This document shows, in pieces, positions 60,701-64,000 of a DNA stretch of 64,000 bases. Source of the stretch: Buxus sempervirens (lineage: Eukaryota > Streptophyta > Magnoliopsida > Buxales > Buxaceae); NCBI GenBank assembly GCA_947561395.2, contig OX387186.1, forward strand, positions 41,745,220 to 41,809,219. Direction: 5' to 3'. Both the position numbers and the translations under genes were made by a program. The notes below the pieces were generated by a model, which was not told the DNA's origin, made no database searches, and saw only the letters and a program-made list of their open reading frames with translations. The number at the start of each line of letters is the position of its first letter. Position 1 is the first letter of the stretch.

Positions 60701-61040
60701 TATCATCACAATACATTTTCTTTAATTCTGTGAGGTCGTTTTCCACCTCATCGATTTCTATAGTCTCCCCGGCAGAGGTCACCCCCAATATCCGCTGAAC
60801 ATCAGGAGGTGATATATCAAACGTCCTTCCACTTACTTCAAGGCAACATTTATCGGGATCAAATGAAGCCAATAAGGACGCAATGTTGCCCTTATAACAG
60901 TGTTTAATCGTCATATCAAGAAGGCTTCCCAACCCAATTTCTCTAACAGCTAGCCTCTGGGACTCATTCAACCTTTCGATAATTTTTAGCAATCGTTGAG
61001 GAGTACATCTATTGCGAACTCCTTCCCCGCTTGGTGCCAT
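57800..61040 (-). pseudogene. Ulp1-type (C48) cysteine protease gene inside the MULE, 13 exons, two stops
   Basis: Family removes SUMO-like modifiers; such genes are known MULE passengers (Kaonashi, CUMULE). Exons: 61040-60420, 60341-60147, 60043-59942, 59851-59447, 59322-59242, 59136-59042, 58948-58864, 58785-58702, 58623-58531, 58460-58338, 58268-58159, 58074-57987, 57898-57800. All junctions are GT-AG and phases agree, giving about 726 residues. The N-terminal domain (GSLLDMTIKHCYKGNIASLL, ISPPDVQRILGV) is typical of transposon-borne plant Ulp1 proteins. Protease part: FECLKPEKLVTNW, catalytic His in EQEHWYICVVD, Cys in HDCGIFTMKF. The usual Asp (DS) position reads FFLNSM, i.e. Asn. A 15 bp tandem duplication gives MKFVAMKFVA after the Cys. 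Stops: TGA 60230-60228, TAG 58752-58750. Confidence 0.85.
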
Positions 61041-62063
61041 TTATCTACAAATAAATACACAAATTGATAAAAAAAAACTTTGCAATGTGACTATTTACAT
61101 GTGCTATCTATAAAATCAAAATGTAAATTGAAATACGCCTTACGTACCCCACAAATATGCATTTTGTACCCCACAAATAGGCCCCCTAAATTGGTTTACC
61201 TACACCTACAAATTGGCTTACCAAAACCCAATTAAGCCTTAGGTACCCCCAACAAAATAAGGCTTTCGTACCCCACAAATAAGCCTTGGGTATCCCCAAA
61301 TATCCCCCCCCCCCCCAAAAAATGTTCTAGGTACACCCCAAAAATGCCTTGGTACAAACAAGTGAGCCTTAGGTACCAGCCCCATAAGCCTTGGGTAACC
61401 CACCAATTATGAATTAATTGGGGAGGGGAAAGGAATCTAAGCCTTACTTCCCAAGATTTTCATCACGATTAAGTACAGGATTAATCGTGACCTGGCGATT
61501 AGGTGCGGCGATTAATCAGACGACTAATCGCGGATTTGCGATTAACTGTAAGCAGTGAAACATTGTCTCTGTTTCGTAGCGATTAGGTCTCAGGACAAAT
61601 TGCCGAATCACGATTTCAGGAAGTACCTTAGCCTTATATTGGGGATACCTTGGGCTTATATTGTGGGTACTGTAGGTTTAGGGGGTACCTTAGGCTAATT
61701 TTGGTGAGTGGGTTTGGCTTACCATGGGGTACCTTAGGTTTATATGGGAGCTACCTTAGGCTTATATGCGGTACCTTGGGCTTAGAGTGGGGTACCTTAA
61801 TCTGATTTGTGGGGCGTACTTATGGGTTATTTGACTGGGGGTACCTACGCTTTATTTGGCCTGTGAATTAAATGGGGATGTAGCTAATGCTTATTTGGAT
61901 GGTACCATAGGTTTATTTGTTGACTACAAAAATGTTTTTTGGGGAGCTCTTCGGGCGTACCTAAAGCTTAACTCGGCAGGTACCCATCGTTATTTGGAGC
62001 AGTACCTTTGGCTTATTTCGCCTGGTACCCATGGCTCCTTATGTATACATTTGGTCATTATAT
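61041..62063. repeat. Right subterminal GGTACC arrays
   Basis: GGTACC-type words run forward at about 61130-61430 (TTAGGTACCCCCAACAAAATAAGG) and inverted at about 61620-62060 (GGTACCTTAGGCTTATATGGG). They bracket the GATTAATCG cluster, so the whole forms a loose inverted repeat. A (C)12 run lies near 61305. No gene is supported. Confidence 0.75.
61455..61625. promoter_or_regulatory. GATTAATCG palindrome cluster upstream of the protease gene
   Basis: Variants GATTAAGTAC, GATTAATCGTGACC, GATTAGGTGCG, GATTAATCAG, CTAATCGCGG, GATTAACTG and GATTAGGTCTC. On the minus strand the block CTACGAAACAGAGACAATG matches the TGATGAAACAGAGACTTCATG-type block before the transposase. Confidence 0.55.
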
Positions 62064-62363
62064 TATAAAATTAAATTAGGGCTTACAGTCGTCTTTCAAT
62101 GAGGCTGGTGGCTGTCGTGGTGGTCCCTCGCTTACGAAGTTCTTGTGATGGTGGTGGTCCCTTTCCTTCGTCAAGTGGGCGTGCGCGTTTGTAAGAAAGG
62201 GAAACCTCTGTGAAGCAAATGGAGTATGATCCTATCCTTTTCGTATGCGATGAGGATGACGAAGACGAAGAAGGTCCAGAAATGTCGAGTAAGGTGCGGA
62301 CGTGGAGAGGATCCTAAATTAAATAAAATGTTTTGCACGTTTTCATCGAGACGAGGAGATTGC

Positions 62364-62514
62364 CGAGGACAAAGCCGAGGAGAATTTTAATAGTTTTTTA
62401 AGCGTTTCGTTCAAAATTACGCTACTACCCTTCACTTATTCTGGTCCGTTGGATTGCGCTTCACAGACGATGCGTTGCTTCACAGAGGATGCGCTTCACA
62501 GAGGATCCGAGCGC
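62364..62514 (-). repeat. Right terminal inverted repeat of the MULE
   Basis: Reverse complement of the left repeat, with the same three tandem ATC(C/G)TCTGTGAAGC units. It ends CCGAGCGC, directly followed by the 9 bp duplication. Confidence 0.93.
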
Positions 62515-62523
62515 ATAATGGTC
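62515..62523. repeat. Right 9 bp target-site duplication of the MULE
   Basis: ATAATGGTC, identical to 13495-13503. Confidence 0.93.
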
Positions 62524-62699
62524 CGCTGCATTACAAATGCTTTAGACTTCTGTCTCTCTCACATTTTCACATTTGACCGTTTGCAATTCTTTTGTTGGAT
62601 TGCAATTGAGAATTAACATTCTAAAACTTTGATTTTATTATAATTCCAATTCCAATATTTGTTTGTCGCAAAAAAAATTTTTATAAAACTAATACCAAA

Positions 62700-63500
62700 T
62701 AAAATAAAAGATGATTTTGTAACAATAGTGGTGGTTGTCATGGTGGTTGTTTTGTAATGGTAGTGCTGGTAGCAATGGTGATATTGGAGGTGGTGGTGGT
62801 AGGAGTGGAGTCGGTATAAGTGGTGGTGTTGATGGCGAGGGAGGTGGCAGTGGTTGTGGTAGTAGAGGTTGTATTGGTGGTGGCAGCAATGGTGGTGGGG
62901 GGTCACAGCAGCGATGGTGGTGGTGGGTGCAACTATGGTGGTGGGGATAGCGACAACAATGGTGGTGGTGGTGGTGGTGGTGGTGGGCACAACAATGGGA
63001 ATGATGGTGGTGGTGGAGGCAGTGCCGATAGCGACGGCGGCAATAATGGTTGTCGTGGTAGTGGTGGTATATTTGGTGATTGTGTGATGGTGGTGGTATT
63101 GGTGAAGACAACAATGGTGGTAATGGTGCGGTGGTGTTGGTGATCATTGTAGTGGTAGTGGTGGTGGCAATATTAGTGGTGCTTCTGGTAGTTATAGTAT
63201 ATTAATATAGTGGTGGTTGCAGTGGTGATGTGATGGTGGAAATAGATGTGGTGGGTAATGGTTAATGGGGTAGTAATAGTGTGGCACGATGATAGTAATG
63301 GCAGTAGCTGTTTTGGTAGTGGTCATAATGATAATAGTGGTAGTGGTGGTGGTTTTGGCTATGTTAGTGATGTCATAGTGGTTATGATTATAATGATGAT
63401 GGTAAACTTGTGGTTGTGGAGGTGGTGGTGATGATTAATTGTGATACCGATGGTAGTGGTAGTAATAGCGATGGTGATGGTGCTACTAGCGATGATAGTA
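62700..63500. repeat. GGT/GAT-rich imperfect trinucleotide tract
   Basis: About 800 bp of degenerate (GGT)n mixed with GAT, AGT and GGC. It explains the Gly/Val/Trp-rich and His/Pro-rich frames on both strands. Its first ~90 bp resembles 12540-12640 on the left side of the MULE. Confidence 0.85.
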
Positions 63501-63865
63501 GACGGTGAGTTGTTTAATCTCTTTGGAAGCTATTATTGACTACAATTGCTTATAATAAGCATAAAACTCAATTCTAACGCATATGTATATATATAGATAT
63601 ATATATAGATTCTTAATTCCAATTCCTTATCTTGAACCAAACAAAAAATTTAAAAATTTTTATTCCAATTCCAATTCTTGGCCTCAATTTCTAACCGAAT
63701 TTCATTTTACGTTATCTAATATAAGACGGCCCTAATTTTAAAGAATTTGAATTGTTTATGAAACCCCTCTTTAAATTTGATAATGTTTTTTTTAATCATT
63801 TTTTCCCAACAATAGGAAACCATCAAAAGACATATATTTTACATTCTTAGTACTGTGATTAATGG

Positions 63866-64000
63866 TGTAGCGCCCCAGAACCAAGTTTGCCCTATCACGG
63901 CACCAACCCGTTTCCGAGACTTACTTATGGGACCAAAACAAGCTAATAAACACAATTAACGTGAGCTATTATAATATAATCATCAGAGTGCATAAGCTAA
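63866..64000. mobile_element. Start of a probable LTR, cut by the window edge
   Basis: TGTAGCGCCCCAGAACCAAG resembles the reverse complement of the right end of the solo LTR at 3177-7324 (TGTAACGCCCCGGATCCAAG). This suggests a related LTR in opposite orientation that extends beyond 64000. The second end is not visible. Confidence 0.45.

Larger units (their letters stand above)
13504..62514. mobile_element. Giant Mutator-like element, 49,011 bp, with nested retroelements
   Basis: Both ends start, reading inward, with GCGCTCGGATCCTCTGTG. They remain similar for about 150 bp and are flanked by identical 9 bp duplications. The internal genes fit the assignment: a FAR1/FHY3-like MULE transposase near the left end and an Ulp1-like protease gene near the right end, the latter a gene type repeatedly found inside plant MULEs (Kaonashi, CUMULE). 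Two more genes carry a putative plant transposon domain. Four LTR elements with 5 bp duplications are nested inside; subtracting them and one duplication each leaves about 20,646 bp. The transposase is frameshifted, so this copy is not autonomous now. Confidence 0.9.

Noticed and set aside
62613-63431. Gly-rich and His/Pro-rich open frames
   Set aside because: Translations of a degenerate GGT tract; frames on both strands are equally open.
1-64000. tRNA or rRNA genes
   Set aside because: None noticed; the only tRNA-related sequence is the retroelement primer-binding site at 36191. A dedicated scan was not possible here.

Overview
The window is nuclear DNA from a flowering plant. It holds an intron-containing RPP13-like CC-NB-ARC-LRR resistance gene, Ty3/Gypsy Tat/Ogre-lineage retrotransposons, and Mutator-like (MULE) DNA with FAR1-type transposase and Ulp1-like protease genes. 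I could not name the species.

Layout: (1) 1-13494 is a resistance-gene locus. One NLR gene (11221-7915, minus) lies beside a 4.1 kb solo LTR (3177-7324, TSD ATAGA). The first ~620 bases and ~12690-12850 look like duplicated pieces of the NLR upstream region, so the locus was once a tandem array. (2) 13504-62514 is one 49.0 kb Mutator-like element. It is bounded by ~150 bp terminal inverted repeats and a perfect 9 bp target-site duplication (ATAATGGTC at 13495-13503 and 62515-62523). (3) 62524-64000 is flanking DNA with a GGT-rich repeat and, at the edge, the start of another probable LTR.

Inside the MULE are four host-type genes in two convergent pairs. A FAR1/FHY3-like MULE transposase (+, 16969-19710) faces a putative-plant-transposon-domain gene (-, 25614-20655). 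A second gene of that domain family (+, 34193-56473) faces a 13-exon Ulp1-type cysteine protease gene (-, 61040-57800). All four are broken by frameshifts, stops or insertions. Between the pairs is a ~7.5 kb core of mirrored modules: six arrays of alternating purine-pyrimidine TGTACA/ACATGT DNA separated by GGTACC-rich blocks and CGCG-containing palindromes. Three of the four genes have a GATTAATCG-type palindrome cluster upstream.

Four LTR elements later inserted into the MULE, each with a recognisable 5 bp duplication: solo LTRs at 14137-15953, 21700-25191 and 30142-32550, and a 20.6 kb Tat/Ogre-like element at 34374-55000. Without them the MULE would be about 20.6 kb. Two of these insertions cut the plant-transposon-domain genes at points where the frame is continuous across the gap.

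The Tat element has gag, protease, RT, two RNase H domains and integrase in one decayed frame, and two spliced antisense genes between integrase and the 3' LTR (one DUF7745-like, one plant-mobile-domain-like). The same CCGTAT/ATACGG palindrome cluster stands in both LTRs and upstream of gag and of each antisense gene. All calls come from reading the sequence; no database search was run.
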